The notes: generated from the sequence alone by a model not told the origin. A DNA stretch of 64,000 nt from Paenibacillus xylanexedens (GCF_007680605.1 NZ_VEIO01000012.1:1-64000), one strand, 5' to 3'; positions 8,256-17,661 are shown, counted from the first letter of the stretch. A program made the numbers and translations.

Positions 8256-8750
8256 ATGAGCAAACTATACCGCTCAACGCGTGACCGAATGATGACCGGT
8301 CTAATCGGCGGCATATCCGAGGCAATTGGAATGGATTCTACGCTGCTACGGATCATCTTCGTCATCAGTATCTTCGCAACCGGGGGCACGACGTTGTTAA
8401 TCTACTTCATCGCCGCTCTCGTCGTACCAAAAGAGCCTTTCCCGCCATATGATCCATATGGTTACGGCCCGGGTGCTGGCAGAGGGTATGGTGGTTATGA
8501 CCATCAGTCTCCAAGAGATCCTTTTAACAGCAACCCTAATCAACCGGGTCCCGGCTTTGGTCCTGGTCCAGGATACAACAGCAGACCGCATTCCGGCCCG
8601 CGTTCTTATGACAACAACACTTATGGCGCAGGAAGCCAGCACGAAAGTGAACTGGATTCCATGATGAAAGATATTGAGAAGAAAGCACTGAAAAAAGAAG
8701 TTGAAGAGCTTCGCCAAAAATTATCTCGTTACGAGAAGGGAGAAAAGTAA
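8256..8750 (+). CDS. PspC-domain membrane protein with Pro/Gly-rich and coiled-coil tail
   Basis: 164 aa. Residues 1-65 are a PspC domain nearly identical in sequence to the preceding gene product. Residues about 66-130 are rich in Pro, Gly, Tyr and Asn. The last 35 residues form a charged helix (MMKDIEKKALKKEVEELRQK) that could bind PspA. The stop codon is one base before the ATG of the second PspA, so translation is coupled. Confidence 0.88.
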   Translation: MSKLYRSTRDRMMTGLIGGISEAIGMDSTLLRIIFVISIFATGGTTLLIYFIAALVVPKEPFPPYDPYGYGPGAGRGYGGYDHQSPRDPFNSNPNQPGPGFGPGPGYNSRPHSGPRSYDNNTYGAGSQHESELDSMMKDIEKKALKKEVEELRQKLSRYEKGEK

Positions 8751-8751
8751 A

Positions 8752-9459
8752 ATGGGAGTATTTAAACGGATTAAGGATATGACGAAGGCATCTGTAAATG
8801 ATATGTTGGATAAAGTGGAAGATCCGATTGTAATGTTGAACCAGTACTTGCGTGATATGGAGGCCGAAATTCATGAGGCTGAGGTGACTGTTGCTAAACA
8901 AATGGCTAACGAGCGCCGTATGAAGCAACGTCTGGATGAAGCAGAACGTACTTCGGTACAACGTGAGTCCCAAGCTGAAGCTGCTCTGTCGAATGGTCAG
9001 GAAGAAGTAGCCCGCAAATTGCTGGAAGAGAAAATTTATTTTGATCAAAAAATTGAGGAATACCGCGAACTGCACGCTCAATCTGAAGCACAAGCGAAAG
9101 ATCTGTTGCAACAGTTGCATGATATGAAAGATGAATTCTACAAAATGCGCAACAAACGTAATGAGCTTGTATCCCGTGCACAGATGGCTAAAGCTAAGAA
9201 ACAAATGTCTTCGATCAACAGCTTGCATTCCATTGAGAGCGGAAGCGCATCCCTTGGATTCCACCGCATGGAAGAGAAAATCATGCAACTTGAAGCTGAA
9301 GCAGATGTAGCCCGTGCACCATACCGCAATACTGGAGCATCCTACACCAATCCGGTTGATCTGGAGAAACAATTCAAAGTAGATCAACAATTGCAGGCTC
9401 TGAAAAACAAAATGGGCAATGGTTCCAAGAACGAAGCGATCGATACTTCTAAAGAATAA
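8752..9459 (+). CDS. PspA/IM30 membrane-protecting protein, copy 2
   Basis: 235 aa from ATG 8752, chosen because GGGAG lies 10 bases before it and because the PspA N-terminus MGVFKRIKDMTKASVNDMLD starts here; the frame is open further upstream inside pspC. A long amphipathic coiled coil follows, with KVEDPIVMLNQYLRDME matching the conserved PspA start. A second paralogue next to two PspC genes suggests matched PspC-PspA pairs. A terminator follows, with liaF starting after it. Confidence 0.9.
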   Translation: MGVFKRIKDMTKASVNDMLDKVEDPIVMLNQYLRDMEAEIHEAEVTVAKQMANERRMKQRLDEAERTSVQRESQAEAALSNGQEEVARKLLEEKIYFDQKIEEYRELHAQSEAQAKDLLQQLHDMKDEFYKMRNKRNELVSRAQMAKAKKQMSSINSLHSIESGSASLGFHRMEEKIMQLEAEADVARAPYRNTGASYTNPVDLEKQFKVDQQLQALKNKMGNGSKNEAIDTSKE

Positions 9460-9529
9460 CTGTTCGCTTGCTGGACAATATGATATTCTATAGATCGTGT
9501 AGCCTATACGATTCGTAGAACAAAAGTTA

Positions 9530-9565
9530 AGCCATACAGGACTTCATTGCCTGCTATGGCTTTTC
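9530..9565 (+). terminator. Hairpin after the second pspA
   Basis: AGCCATA/TATGGCT plus CAGG/CCTG with a one-base bulge, followed by TTTTCC. The short T-run suggests partial termination between pspA2 and liaF. Confidence 0.55.
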
Positions 9566-9621
9566 CGTCGAATGAAGAAAATCCAGATCGTAGATGAACT
9601 TACAGAGGAGGTGCGGCAGAA

Positions 9622-10269
9622 ATGAGTAAAAAAAGTCACTGGATTGCAGTCATTATTATTGTGGTTGGTTTTCTCATGCTCTTTAACCGGAATATGAACC
9701 TGCTGACGGCTGCCGCACTTATTCTGTTAACGGTTGGAATGCTTCAGATTCGAAAAGGAGAAACCAAAAAAGGGTATCGTTATCTTGGTGTTGGTGCAGC
9801 TCTGCTGCTGCTAGATAACTTGATGATTGTCTTTATAATTGTACTCGCTTCATTAGCTTATTTTTATTCCAAGAACAAAAAGATTCATCTGCATGATGAT
9901 GTCATGAAAAAACAAAATTTTATGGCCCGTTATTACTGGGATCAGTCCTCCTGGAGGCTGCGCAGTATGAGCCTATGGCATGCCATCGGCGAGGTCAATG
10001 CGGATCTGTCCCTCTCTATTCCTGAGGAGAAGCAAACGATTGTGCTGTTGCAAGGCGTTATGGGCAATGTACGTCTAACGCTGCCTGAGGATTACGGAGT
10101 CGAGATTGAGGCGTCGGTGCTATTTGGCCGAATTAATCTGTTAGGCGAGCAGGATAGTGGCATGATGAATCGATTGGTATGGAGAACTCCTGGATATGAA
10201 TCCAGTGAATATAAAGTGAAATTTATTATTTCGTATATTGTTGGCGACTTAAATATTCATAATCCGTAG
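9622..10269 (+). CDS. liaF: LiaF-like cell-wall stress regulator
   Basis: 215 aa. Four N-terminal hydrophobic segments (residues about 7-85) are followed by a soluble domain of the LiaF C-terminal (DUF2154) type: NADLSLSIPEEKQTIVLLQG, GNVRLTLPEDYGVEIEASVLFG. LiaF inhibits the LiaS kinase until the cell wall is attacked. It is followed directly by liaS and liaR, as in Bacillus. GAGGAGG lies before ATG 9622. Confidence 0.85.
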   Translation: MSKKSHWIAVIIIVVGFLMLFNRNMNLLTAAALILLTVGMLQIRKGETKKGYRYLGVGAALLLLDNLMIVFIIVLASLAYFYSKNKKIHLHDDVMKKQNFMARYYWDQSSWRLRSMSLWHAIGEVNADLSLSIPEEKQTIVLLQGVMGNVRLTLPEDYGVEIEASVLFGRINLLGEQDSGMMNRLVWRTPGYESSEYKVKFIISYIVGDLNIHNP

Positions 10270-10305
10270 TACTAAGAAATGGATGAGGAAAAGGAGGAGT
10301 CCCGG

Positions 10306-11421
10306 ATGAAGGACAGAAAACATACCGATATGGTTACCCGAAGTATGCGTGAAGGGATCCTCCTTGTTTTCATTGTGTTTGCTGTTATTTTATATGTATT
10401 GTATACATATGGTTATCTGGCTCCGTTTGCAGGCTGGCGTCATCTTATTCAATCCGGGCTGGCTCTGTTGCTGCTTCTGATCGGAATCGGGGCGGTATTT
10501 GGATTTTATCAGAGTTACAGGGTGAAAAGGCGGCTAGAATTGTTAACGGAAACGTTGCTGCAATGGGAAAAGGGATCGCTCTCCCGCACCGTACCCGACC
10601 TCGGGCAGGATGATGTCGGCCGGCTTAGTGAACAACTGGGTCGCATCGGCAAAAAGTGGGAGGATCAGGTGTCATCCCTCCAGCGGTTGTCCACGAACAA
10701 TGCACAGCTTGCCGAACAGGCCAGAATTACAGCTATTGTAGAGGAAAGACAGCGGCTTGCTCGGGAATTGCATGACGCGGTATCACAGCAGCTATTCGCG
10801 ATCTCGATGACAGCAACGGCGGTAGGCCGGAAGATGGAGAAGGATTTTGAACGGGCACAGCGGCAGGTTGCCTTGATTGAAGAAATGGCTTCCGTGGCTC
10901 AGTCCGAGATGAGGGCTTTGTTGTTGCATCTTCGGCCAGTCTATCTGGAGGGAAAACAGCTGGAGCAGGGATTGCGTGATCTGGTGATGGAACTCAAAAC
11001 CAAAGTACCGATGGAGATCGTGCTGGAGATGGACAAAGATATTCATCTGGTCAAAGGGATTGAGAACCATTTATTCCGGATCGTGCAAGAAGCGATGTCG
11101 AATACGTTGCGTCACGCAAAAGCGGAGAAAATGGAGATCAGGTTACAGCGCCGAATGGATGCGGTTCGTGTACTGATTCGGGACGACGGGCAGGGCTTCG
11201 ATCTGGATGAACAGAAGCAGGCCTCATATGGTTTGGCGAATATGCGTGAACGGGTTACGGAGATTGGGGGAGCCATCCAATTTGTGACGGCACCTGGCAA
11301 AGGGACACGGATTGAGATTACCATCCCTTTGATGAACGATGAAAGCGAGGTAGAACATGTCAATGGAACCGGAAGTCGAAACGGAGACGGAAGCGTCGAT
11401 CAGAGTGTTGCTCGTGGATGA
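10306..11421 (+). CDS. liaS: LiaS-type sensor histidine kinase
   Basis: 371 aa from ATG 10306, which has AAGGAGG eight bases upstream; an in-frame ATG at 10279 lies before that site. Two membrane helices with a very short outer loop (residues about 17-67) mark it as an intramembrane-sensing kinase. A HAMP-like linker follows, then a HisKA_3 domain with His156 in RELHDAVSQQ, and an ATPase domain with DDGQGFD and YGLANMRERV. It phosphorylates LiaR in response to envelope stress. It overlaps liaR by 65 bp. Confidence 0.9.
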   Translation: MKDRKHTDMVTRSMREGILLVFIVFAVILYVLYTYGYLAPFAGWRHLIQSGLALLLLLIGIGAVFGFYQSYRVKRRLELLTETLLQWEKGSLSRTVPDLGQDDVGRLSEQLGRIGKKWEDQVSSLQRLSTNNAQLAEQARITAIVEERQRLARELHDAVSQQLFAISMTATAVGRKMEKDFERAQRQVALIEEMASVAQSEMRALLLHLRPVYLEGKQLEQGLRDLVMELKTKVPMEIVLEMDKDIHLVKGIENHLFRIVQEAMSNTLRHAKAEKMEIRLQRRMDAVRVLIRDDGQGFDLDEQKQASYGLANMRERVTEIGGAIQFVTAPGKGTRIEITIPLMNDESEVEHVNGTGSRNGDGSVDQSVARG

Positions 11422-12031
11422 TCATGAGATGGTGCGTATAGGTCTTGCCGCGGTTCTGGATACGGAAGATGGCATTGAAGTCATCGGTGAAGCCGGAAGC
11501 GGAGAGGAAGGCATCAGGCTTGCACAGGAGTATAAGCCGGACGTTGTGCTGATGGATCTTGTCATGGAAGGCATGGATGGCATCGAAGCGACACGTCAGG
11601 TGCTCAAAATGAACCCGGAATGCAAAGTCATTGTGCTGACCAGTTATCTGGACGATGAGAAAATGTATCCAGTCATAGAAGCAGGAGCTTTCAGCTATCT
11701 GCTGAAAACGTCCAGAGCCAATGAGGTAGCTGATGCGATTCGTGCTGCTGCCCGTGGGCAATCTGTTCTGGAGTCACAGGTAGCATCCAAGATGATGAAT
11801 CGGTTCAGACAGCCGCAAGCGGCGGCACCTTTACATGAAGAGTTAACCGATCGGGAGATGGATGTTCTGCGTTTGCTGGCGCAGGGCAAGTCCAATCAGG
11901 ATATTGCGGACGAACTAATCATCGGTATTAAGACGGTTAAGTTCCATGTAACCAACCTGCTGGCGAAGCTGGATGTGGATGACCGGACACAGGCTGCGAT
12001 CTACGCCTATAAGAATGGATTAGCCGAGTAA
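11357..12031 (+). CDS. liaR: LiaR-type response regulator (NarL/FixJ family)
   Basis: 224 aa. Receiver domain with acidic pocket VDDHEMVRIGL and phospho-acceptor Asp67 in VLMDLVMEGMDG, and a LuxR-type DNA-binding domain (LTDREMDVLRLLAQGKSNQDIADELIIGIKTVK, residues about 158-210). The N-terminus is about 12 residues longer than typical and starts inside liaS; it may be real or the start may be later. It is expected to activate the liaI/psp genes upstream. Confidence 0.9.
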   Translation: MSMEPEVETETEASIRVLLVDDHEMVRIGLAAVLDTEDGIEVIGEAGSGEEGIRLAQEYKPDVVLMDLVMEGMDGIEATRQVLKMNPECKVIVLTSYLDDEKMYPVIEAGAFSYLLKTSRANEVADAIRAAARGQSVLESQVASKMMNRFRQPQAAAPLHEELTDREMDVLRLLAQGKSNQDIADELIIGIKTVKFHVTNLLAKLDVDDRTQAAIYAYKNGLAE

Positions 12032-12132
12032 GTTGATACGATAGCCAGGTAGCCGCAAGGTATGGGTCTGGAATGGAAATAAACAAAATTTCGAAAAATT
12101 TCAGTTGAAAGAATCAAGGTTGAATATAACAG

Positions 12133-12173
12133 AAAGCTCGTTCTGCCCTAAGGTGGTGGAGGGGCTTTTTTTT
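12133..12173 (+). terminator. Terminator after liaR
   Basis: AAGCTC pairs with GGGCTT (one GU pair), followed by a run of eight or more T. Confidence 0.6.
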
Positions 12174-12273
12174 GTGCATCCATAGTGAGTTTCGTAAAAG
12201 GGTATAGGTCAAGCCGGAAGGGGGCATGCTGTTGATAGATTCATAGATTGGCAGAGCGAACGGAGGAATTCAC

Positions 12274-13101
12274 TTGGTGAAACGTTGGATGAATATAGGG
12301 GTCATTGCCATAGCCATGATAATTTTAATCGGAGTTACACAGGTATATGCAACGAATGTAGAAGTAGAAAAGAAAGCTTCTGGTACCGAAGTGGCAGGAC
12401 TGGAGCAACTGTTACATACAGCAGATGCAGTTATCAAACATGCAGATCAATGGGTGATCAAATGGCAAGTCGCAGGCCAAGGAGATGCTCGTACACAAGC
12501 TGATAAGCTGGCCGCGGATCTGGGACTTGAAGCACCCGTTCAGGATGTTCAAACCGGACATATTGTATATCGAAGCGAAGGGAATGTTGGCGTGTCTGAA
12601 TCTCCAATAGGGTTGCTGCTTAATGTGGCGAGTACAGAACAGGATGAATATTATGTGATCGTACAGTTGGCAGGAGGAGCAGAATTGGATCGTCAGGCAT
12701 TGCTTGCTTCACATGAACAGGTGGGAGAGGTAATGAATAAACTTGGCTTGCGAGCAAGCTGGAATATGTCCGTGCAGGGCAAGTTAAGTAAGATGAGCAA
12801 GGGGAATGGCAATCCATCCACAATAGATATATCCAATATGGCTCAGGCTGGTGTGGAGAGAAAGGCCGGTGAACAGTTAGCGGCGCTGGAGGGCAAGCTC
12901 TCTGGTGAACTGGAAATGGTAGCAATTGAGCGTTATGAGGATGGAGCTACAGCCAGTGTTTCCTACCAGGCGTCAGAGTTACCGCTGGAGATTCAAAGCG
13001 GTGCACACCTATTAAATATGCAGCTTGCGGTACATCAAGTCAGTGGGCAGGATGATGCGCGTGTTACTGTCGGTTTTCCGGTGATCACGATTGAGTATTA
13101 A
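12274..13101 (+). CDS. YwmB family protein
   Basis: 275 aa. The N-terminal 26 residues form a signal peptide or anchor (IGVIAIAMIILIGVTQVYA). The rest resembles the YwmB family, annotated from its fold as TATA-box-binding-like and found in spore formers; its function is unknown. In B. subtilis the family sits near sporulation and wall genes. The start is TTG 12274 or GTG 12277; CGGAGGAA lies six or nine bases upstream. It appears monocistronic. Confidence 0.75.
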   Translation: MVKRWMNIGVIAIAMIILIGVTQVYATNVEVEKKASGTEVAGLEQLLHTADAVIKHADQWVIKWQVAGQGDARTQADKLAADLGLEAPVQDVQTGHIVYRSEGNVGVSESPIGLLLNVASTEQDEYYVIVQLAGGAELDRQALLASHEQVGEVMNKLGLRASWNMSVQGKLSKMSKGNGNPSTIDISNMAQAGVERKAGEQLAALEGKLSGELEMVAIERYEDGATASVSYQASELPLEIQSGAHLLNMQLAVHQVSGQDDARVTVGFPVITIEY

Positions 13102-13144
13102 GTGACGGAGGTAATGATATTGTAGCTGAATCCCGGCAGGCGAT

Positions 13145-13159
13145 ATGCTAAAATAGCAT
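13145..13159 (+). promoter_or_regulatory. Palindrome over a putative -10 box before zwf1
   Basis: ATGCTA-AAA-TAGCAT is a perfect inverted repeat. The central TAAAAT, preceded by TGC, could be an extended -10 box. About 120 bp upstream of zwf1. It may be an operator or chance. Confidence 0.3.
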
Positions 13160-13279
13160 CACATCCAAGTTGGGACTTGCTGGTAATTGTCATTTAGTTT
13201 AATGAGATCGGCTGAACTGAACACTATTACATAGCTCGGGAAGCAGATTAGAAGATCTTCCCGGAGGAAAGAGGAGCCT

Positions 13280-14830
13280 ATGGACAATAAACAGATGCAA
13301 AGTGAAGTACAGACACCAGGTGCAGTGTTTTTCATTTTTGGAGCAACGGGCGATCTGGCCCGCCGGAAGTTGTTTCCGGCCATCTACAGTTTATACCGTG
13401 AAGGCAAGCTTGCTGATGACTTTGCGGTTATTGGCGTAGCGCGCCGTCCGAGGTCACAGGAACAGTTCCGGGACGATCTGCTTGAATCTATTCAGGAGTT
13501 CTGCCGTTACCCGGCAGGGGATAAGCAGGAGTGGAACGCTTTTGCCGAGCATTTCGAATATAAATCACTGGACATCAACAACGTGGACGGGTTCCGGGAA
13601 CTGAGGGAGCAGACAGAACGACTGGAAGCTAAATTCAAAACACCGGGAAATCGGCTGTTCTATCTGGCACTGGCGCCTGAGTTGTTTGGCAGCGTGTCGT
13701 ACAGTTTGAGAGATGGCGGCATGCTGGAGAGCAGCGGATGGAATCGTCTGGTGATTGAGAAGCCGTTTGGATATGATCTGCCTTCGGCGGAGAAGCTGAA
13801 TGAACAGATCCGCGAGGTGTTTAAGGAAGAGGAAATCTATCGGATTGACCACTATCTGGGTAAGGAAATGGTGCAAAATATCGAGGTGATTCGCTTCGGG
13901 AACGCCTTCTTCGAACCGCTCTGGAACAATAAACACATCGCAAACGTTCAGATTACACTGGGGGAAACGGTGGGCGTTGAAGAGCGCGGTGGATATTATG
14001 ATCATTCCGGCGCCTTGCGTGATATGGGTCAGAATCATATGTTGCAGATGCTGACGATGATTGCGATGGAACCGCCAAGCCGTCTGTTCCCGGAGGATAT
14101 CCGGGATGAGAAGGTGAAGGTGCTTCGATCCCTTCGCGAATTTACGTCGGATGAAGATGTGCGTAGCAACGTTGTACGTGCCCAGTATACGGAAGGAGAG
14201 TCCCGCGGCAAACAGCTTCCGGGCTACCGTCAGGAGGACAAGGTTGATCCGGAGTCCAATACGGAGACGTACTTTGCAGCACGTGTATTCGTTGATAACT
14301 TTCGCTGGGCCGGTGTGCCGTTCTACATTCGGACAGGCAAACGTCTACCGGTGAAAACAACGGAAATTGTGGTTGAGTTCAAATCGATGCCGAATAACGT
14401 ATACCTCGGCAAAAAATATAAGCTGGAGCCGAATCTGCTCGTGATTCGGGTAAATCCGATGGAAGGCATTTATATCAAAATCAATGCCAAAAAGCCGGGC
14501 TCGGATTCCGAGATTCAGCCCCTGGCGATGGACTTCTGCCAGAGCTGCATGATCGGAATCAACTCGCCCGAGGCTTATGAGCGCCTGTTGCATGATGCAG
14601 CAGAAGGCGACTCCACGTACTTCACCCGCTGGGATGAAGTGGCGACCGCTTGGTCTTTTGTCGATCGGATCGCGGCCGCTTGGGGGCGTAATCAGGGTGA
14701 ACTGCACACGTATCCGGCAGGAACGTGGGGCCCGGAGGCGACAGCCAAACTGCTGGAGCAGGATGGTTTCCACTGGTGGCCGGTGAACGGGCAGGATGAG
14801 GATAGCGTCATTTGGCATGTAAATGGTTAA
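13280..14830 (+). CDS. zwf: Glucose-6-phosphate 1-dehydrogenase, copy 1
   Basis: 516 aa. It oxidises glucose 6-phosphate to 6-phosphogluconolactone with NADP reduction, the first step of the oxidative pentose phosphate path. Rossmann motif FGATGDLARRKLFPA at residues about 18-32, EKPFGYDL, and the catalytic segment RIDHYLGKEMVQN with His191. Slightly longer than the paralogue at 26.2 kb (484 aa), with an extended C-terminus. It stands alone, not next to gnd. AGGAAAGAGG precedes ATG 13280. Which copy is the main enzyme is not evident. Confidence 0.95.
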   Translation: MDNKQMQSEVQTPGAVFFIFGATGDLARRKLFPAIYSLYREGKLADDFAVIGVARRPRSQEQFRDDLLESIQEFCRYPAGDKQEWNAFAEHFEYKSLDINNVDGFRELREQTERLEAKFKTPGNRLFYLALAPELFGSVSYSLRDGGMLESSGWNRLVIEKPFGYDLPSAEKLNEQIREVFKEEEIYRIDHYLGKEMVQNIEVIRFGNAFFEPLWNNKHIANVQITLGETVGVEERGGYYDHSGALRDMGQNHMLQMLTMIAMEPPSRLFPEDIRDEKVKVLRSLREFTSDEDVRSNVVRAQYTEGESRGKQLPGYRQEDKVDPESNTETYFAARVFVDNFRWAGVPFYIRTGKRLPVKTTEIVVEFKSMPNNVYLGKKYKLEPNLLVIRVNPMEGIYIKINAKKPGSDSEIQPLAMDFCQSCMIGINSPEAYERLLHDAAEGDSTYFTRWDEVATAWSFVDRIAAAWGRNQGELHTYPAGTWGPEATAKLLEQDGFHWWPVNGQDEDSVIWHVNG

Positions 14831-15029
14831 GCTCATGAGGGAGTTGACCACGAGGGAATTCAAAAATTAGATTAGTTCAACTATATATGTCAGAAAAGGG
14901 CCTTGGAAGATCGTATGGTAGATGCGGTTTTTCGGGCTTTTTTTCGTTGATAGTGAATCGAAATCACGGGCAAAGAAGTAGATCCTAAGAGATTTCACCA
15001 AAAGGAAATAAATAATTTAAATTAAGTTG
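14831..15029 (+). other. Intergenic region after zwf1
   Basis: Contains a GGGC followed by seven T near 14933-14944, but no convincing matching arm was found, so a terminator is only suspected. No gene seen. Confidence 0.3.
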
Positions 15030-15059
15030 TTGACAAAAAGTAAGTGAATAACTTATACT
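15030..15059 (+). promoter_or_regulatory. Sigma-A promoter of doxX
   Basis: TTGACA at 15030-15035, an 18-bp spacer, TATACT at 15054-15059. An ACTC/GAGT dyad begins at the -10 box (15057-15071) and could be an operator. The transcript would have a leader of about 200 bases. Confidence 0.7.
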
Positions 15060-15265
15060 CAACACATGAGTTAAAGAGTTAAGCAAAAGACCTGCTGCGT
15101 TCGGTCAAAAAATTGATATATAAATCCGACACAGAGGAACATTCATGAGATAAAAGGTAAACCAGTTGAAGGGGTTTGCGGGCAGACAGTATCATGAAAA
15201 AATTTTCGCATAATATCTTTAATCTAAGAATACTATTTTGTATATATCGAATGGAGGAAAAGAAA

Positions 15266-15667
15266 ATGATGTTGGATGTAGGGTTGTTGTTGATTCGTTT
15301 GGTGATTGGTTTGTCGTTTATGGCGCACGGGGCACAGAAGCTGTTTGGATGGTTCGGGGGTTACGGAATCAAAGGTACTGGCGGCTGGTTTGAATCGATC
15401 GGCATGAAGCCGGGCGCACTGCTTGCTCTGCTGGCAGGACTTGCTGAATTCGGCGGGGGCTTGCTGCTGGCATTGGGTCTGCTGACACCGGTAGGCGGAA
15501 TCCTGATCGCACTGACCATGGTGATTGCCATCGTTAAAGTACACGGTGCTAACGGTTACTGGTCTACACAGAACGGATTCGAGTATAACCTAGCCATCCT
15601 TGTGGTGGGTGTAGCTCTGGCTCTGACAGGCGGCGGGCAATATGCGCTGGATGCACTGATTTTCTAA
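15266..15667 (+). CDS. DoxX family membrane protein
   Basis: 133 aa from ATG 15266, chosen because GGAGG lies eight bases upstream; the frame is open 30 codons further but without a ribosome site. Four membrane helices with the family start LLLIRLVIGLSFMAHGAQKLFGWFGG and GLLLALGLLTPVGGILIALTM. DoxX/DoxD-like proteins are linked to quinone, thiosulfate or electrophile stress; in Bacillus relatives are induced by quinones through MarR-type repressors. The precise role here is not known. Confidence 0.88.
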   Translation: MMLDVGLLLIRLVIGLSFMAHGAQKLFGWFGGYGIKGTGGWFESIGMKPGALLALLAGLAEFGGGLLLALGLLTPVGGILIALTMVIAIVKVHGANGYWSTQNGFEYNLAILVVGVALALTGGGQYALDALIF

Positions 15668-15690
15668 AATCGAATGATCTGTAAGACATG

Positions 15691-15737
15691 AGAGGACCTG
15701 GATGCCAGTTACATGGCGGAAGGGTTCTTTTTTTGCG
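15691..15737 (+). terminator. Terminator after doxX
   Basis: AGGACCT pairs imperfectly with GGGTTCT (GU pairs), inner TGCC/GGCG pairing, followed by seven T. Confidence 0.6.
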
Positions 15738-15789
15738 AAGAAAAGTGTTGAATTGGTGGAACGTAATCGGTTATTTTCGGCACAGATTA

Positions 15790-15798
15790 TGGTACAAT
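15790..15798 (+). promoter_or_regulatory. Extended -10 promoter of prfC
   Basis: TGG TACAAT, an extended -10 element; the -35 position (GTTATT) is weak. The leader to the prfC start at 16062 would be about 260 bases. That interval holds no convincing gene. Confidence 0.4.
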
Positions 15799-16061
15799 AG
15801 GAGAGTTGAATTGAGAACGAGGGAAAAAGCATGAATGGAAGCACTGATCTGAAAGGATGAACTCCATTGTAAATGTGTAAAATGAATTTATCGTGTACCT
15901 CTGTTGATGAGGATGACATGCGAGTTTATAATCCAGCGGCTTAGCCGGGTGGCATAAAGTTTGAGATTTTACAATTAAGTTTGAAAGTTTACAAAGAGAA
16001 TCTATGGATGACCGGCGCTGGCCGGATTAACGTGAATGAACGGATGAAAGGGATAGACGCT

Positions 16062-17645
16062 ATGAGCAAAGCTGCAAATAACATTCTTCAAAAGGAAGTG
16101 GACAAACGTCGCACGTTTGCCATTATCTCTCACCCCGATGCGGGTAAAACGACATTGACCGAGAAGCTGCTGTTGTTCGGAGGCGCGATTCGTCTTGCGG
16201 GAACGGTTAAAGCCCGGAAAGCAAGCAAACACGCGACAAGTGACTGGATGGAAATCGAGAAACAGCGGGGGATCTCGGTTACGTCCTCTGTCATGCAGTT
16301 CGATTATCTGGATCATCGGGTTAACATTTTGGATACACCAGGTCACCAAGATTTCAGTGAAGACACATATCGTACACTGACCGCTGCCGACAGCGCGGTA
16401 ATGTTGATTGACGTGGCAAAAGGTGTGGAGGCACAGACGATTAAATTGTTCCAGGTGTGTGCGAAGCGTGGCATTCCGATCTTTACGTTTATCAACAAGC
16501 TCGACCGTGAGGGACAAAGTCCGTTTGACCTGATGGAAGAACTGGAAAACGTATTGGGTATTCGCTCCGTGCCTATGAACTGGCCGATCGGTACGGGCCG
16601 TGATCTGTGCGGTGTGTACGACCGGATGAAAAATCAGGTGGAGCTGTTCCAAGGCGACGATCATTCGACGATCAAAGTGCAAAAAGTCGATGGATATAAA
16701 GATCCGATTATCCGCGAGATGGCGGGTGAGTACCTGCATGATCAGCTATGTCAGGAGCTAGAGCTTTTGGATGTAGCAGGTGACCCTTTTGATATGGAAA
16801 AGGTACAGAAGGGTGAACTTACTCCGATTTTCTTCGGTAGTGCGATCAACAATTTTGGTGTGCAGACGTTCCTGGAGAACTTCCTGGAACTGGCTCCGAA
16901 GCCGGAACCGCGCCGCAGTACCGCAGGCGAGATTGAACCAACGAATGAGAAGTTCACTGGTTATGTATTCAAAATTCAGGCGAACATGAACCCTGCGCAC
17001 CGCGACCGGATCGCTTTCTTGCGGATTGTATCAGGTAAATTCGAGCGCGGCATGAGCGTGAAGCATAATCGTGTGGGCAAAGAAATCAAGCTGTCCCAGC
17101 CGCAGCAATTCCTGGCACAGGATCGGGATATTGTCGAAGAGGCTTATGCAGGCGACATCATCGGTCTGTTCGATCCGGGCATCTTCCGGATTGGAGATTC
17201 GCTGAGTCAGGGCAGTGAAGTGGTATTTGATGAATTGCCAACGTTCTCGCCAGAGATTTTTGCCAAAGTAACGGTTAAAAATGCCCTGAAACACAAGCAG
17301 TATCAAAAAGGGATCGATCAGCTTACGGAGGAAGGTACGATTCAGGTATTTAACACGGTAAGCTTTGATGAGACCATTCTGGGCGTAGTCGGTCAGCTCC
17401 AGTTCGAGGTATTCGAATACCGGATGAAGGGTGAATACGGGGTAGATGTGCAGTTGCAACGGATGCAGTATCAGTTTGCCCGCTGGATCGTGGACGAGAA
17501 CTTAGACCCGAGTAAATTCCGGATTAACTCTGCCCTGGTAAAAGATAAAAAAGGAAACTATGTTGTACTCTTCGAGAATGAGTATGCGATGAGAACGGCG
17601 ATCGATAAAAATCCGACAGCGAAGTTCCTTGAAACTGCGCCTTAA
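16062..17645 (+). CDS. prfC: Peptide chain release factor 3
   Basis: 527 aa from ATG 16062, which has AAAGGGA eight bases upstream and begins with the family N-terminus MSKAANNILQKEVDKRRTFA. The frame is open 27 codons upstream without support. A GTPase of the EF-G class that recycles RF1/RF2 from ribosomes. G1 SHPDAGKTTLTEKLL, G3 DTPGHQDFSEDTYRTL, and G4 NKLDREG are all present, followed by translation-factor domain II and an RF3 C-terminal domain. Length is normal for RF3. Confidence 0.96.
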   Translation: MSKAANNILQKEVDKRRTFAIISHPDAGKTTLTEKLLLFGGAIRLAGTVKARKASKHATSDWMEIEKQRGISVTSSVMQFDYLDHRVNILDTPGHQDFSEDTYRTLTAADSAVMLIDVAKGVEAQTIKLFQVCAKRGIPIFTFINKLDREGQSPFDLMEELENVLGIRSVPMNWPIGTGRDLCGVYDRMKNQVELFQGDDHSTIKVQKVDGYKDPIIREMAGEYLHDQLCQELELLDVAGDPFDMEKVQKGELTPIFFGSAINNFGVQTFLENFLELAPKPEPRRSTAGEIEPTNEKFTGYVFKIQANMNPAHRDRIAFLRIVSGKFERGMSVKHNRVGKEIKLSQPQQFLAQDRDIVEEAYAGDIIGLFDPGIFRIGDSLSQGSEVVFDELPTFSPEIFAKVTVKNALKHKQYQKGIDQLTEEGTIQVFNTVSFDETILGVVGQLQFEVFEYRMKGEYGVDVQLQRMQYQFARWIVDENLDPSKFRINSALVKDKKGNYVVLFENEYAMRTAIDKNPTAKFLETAP

Positions 17646-17661
17646 TGTTCCTGATATAATG

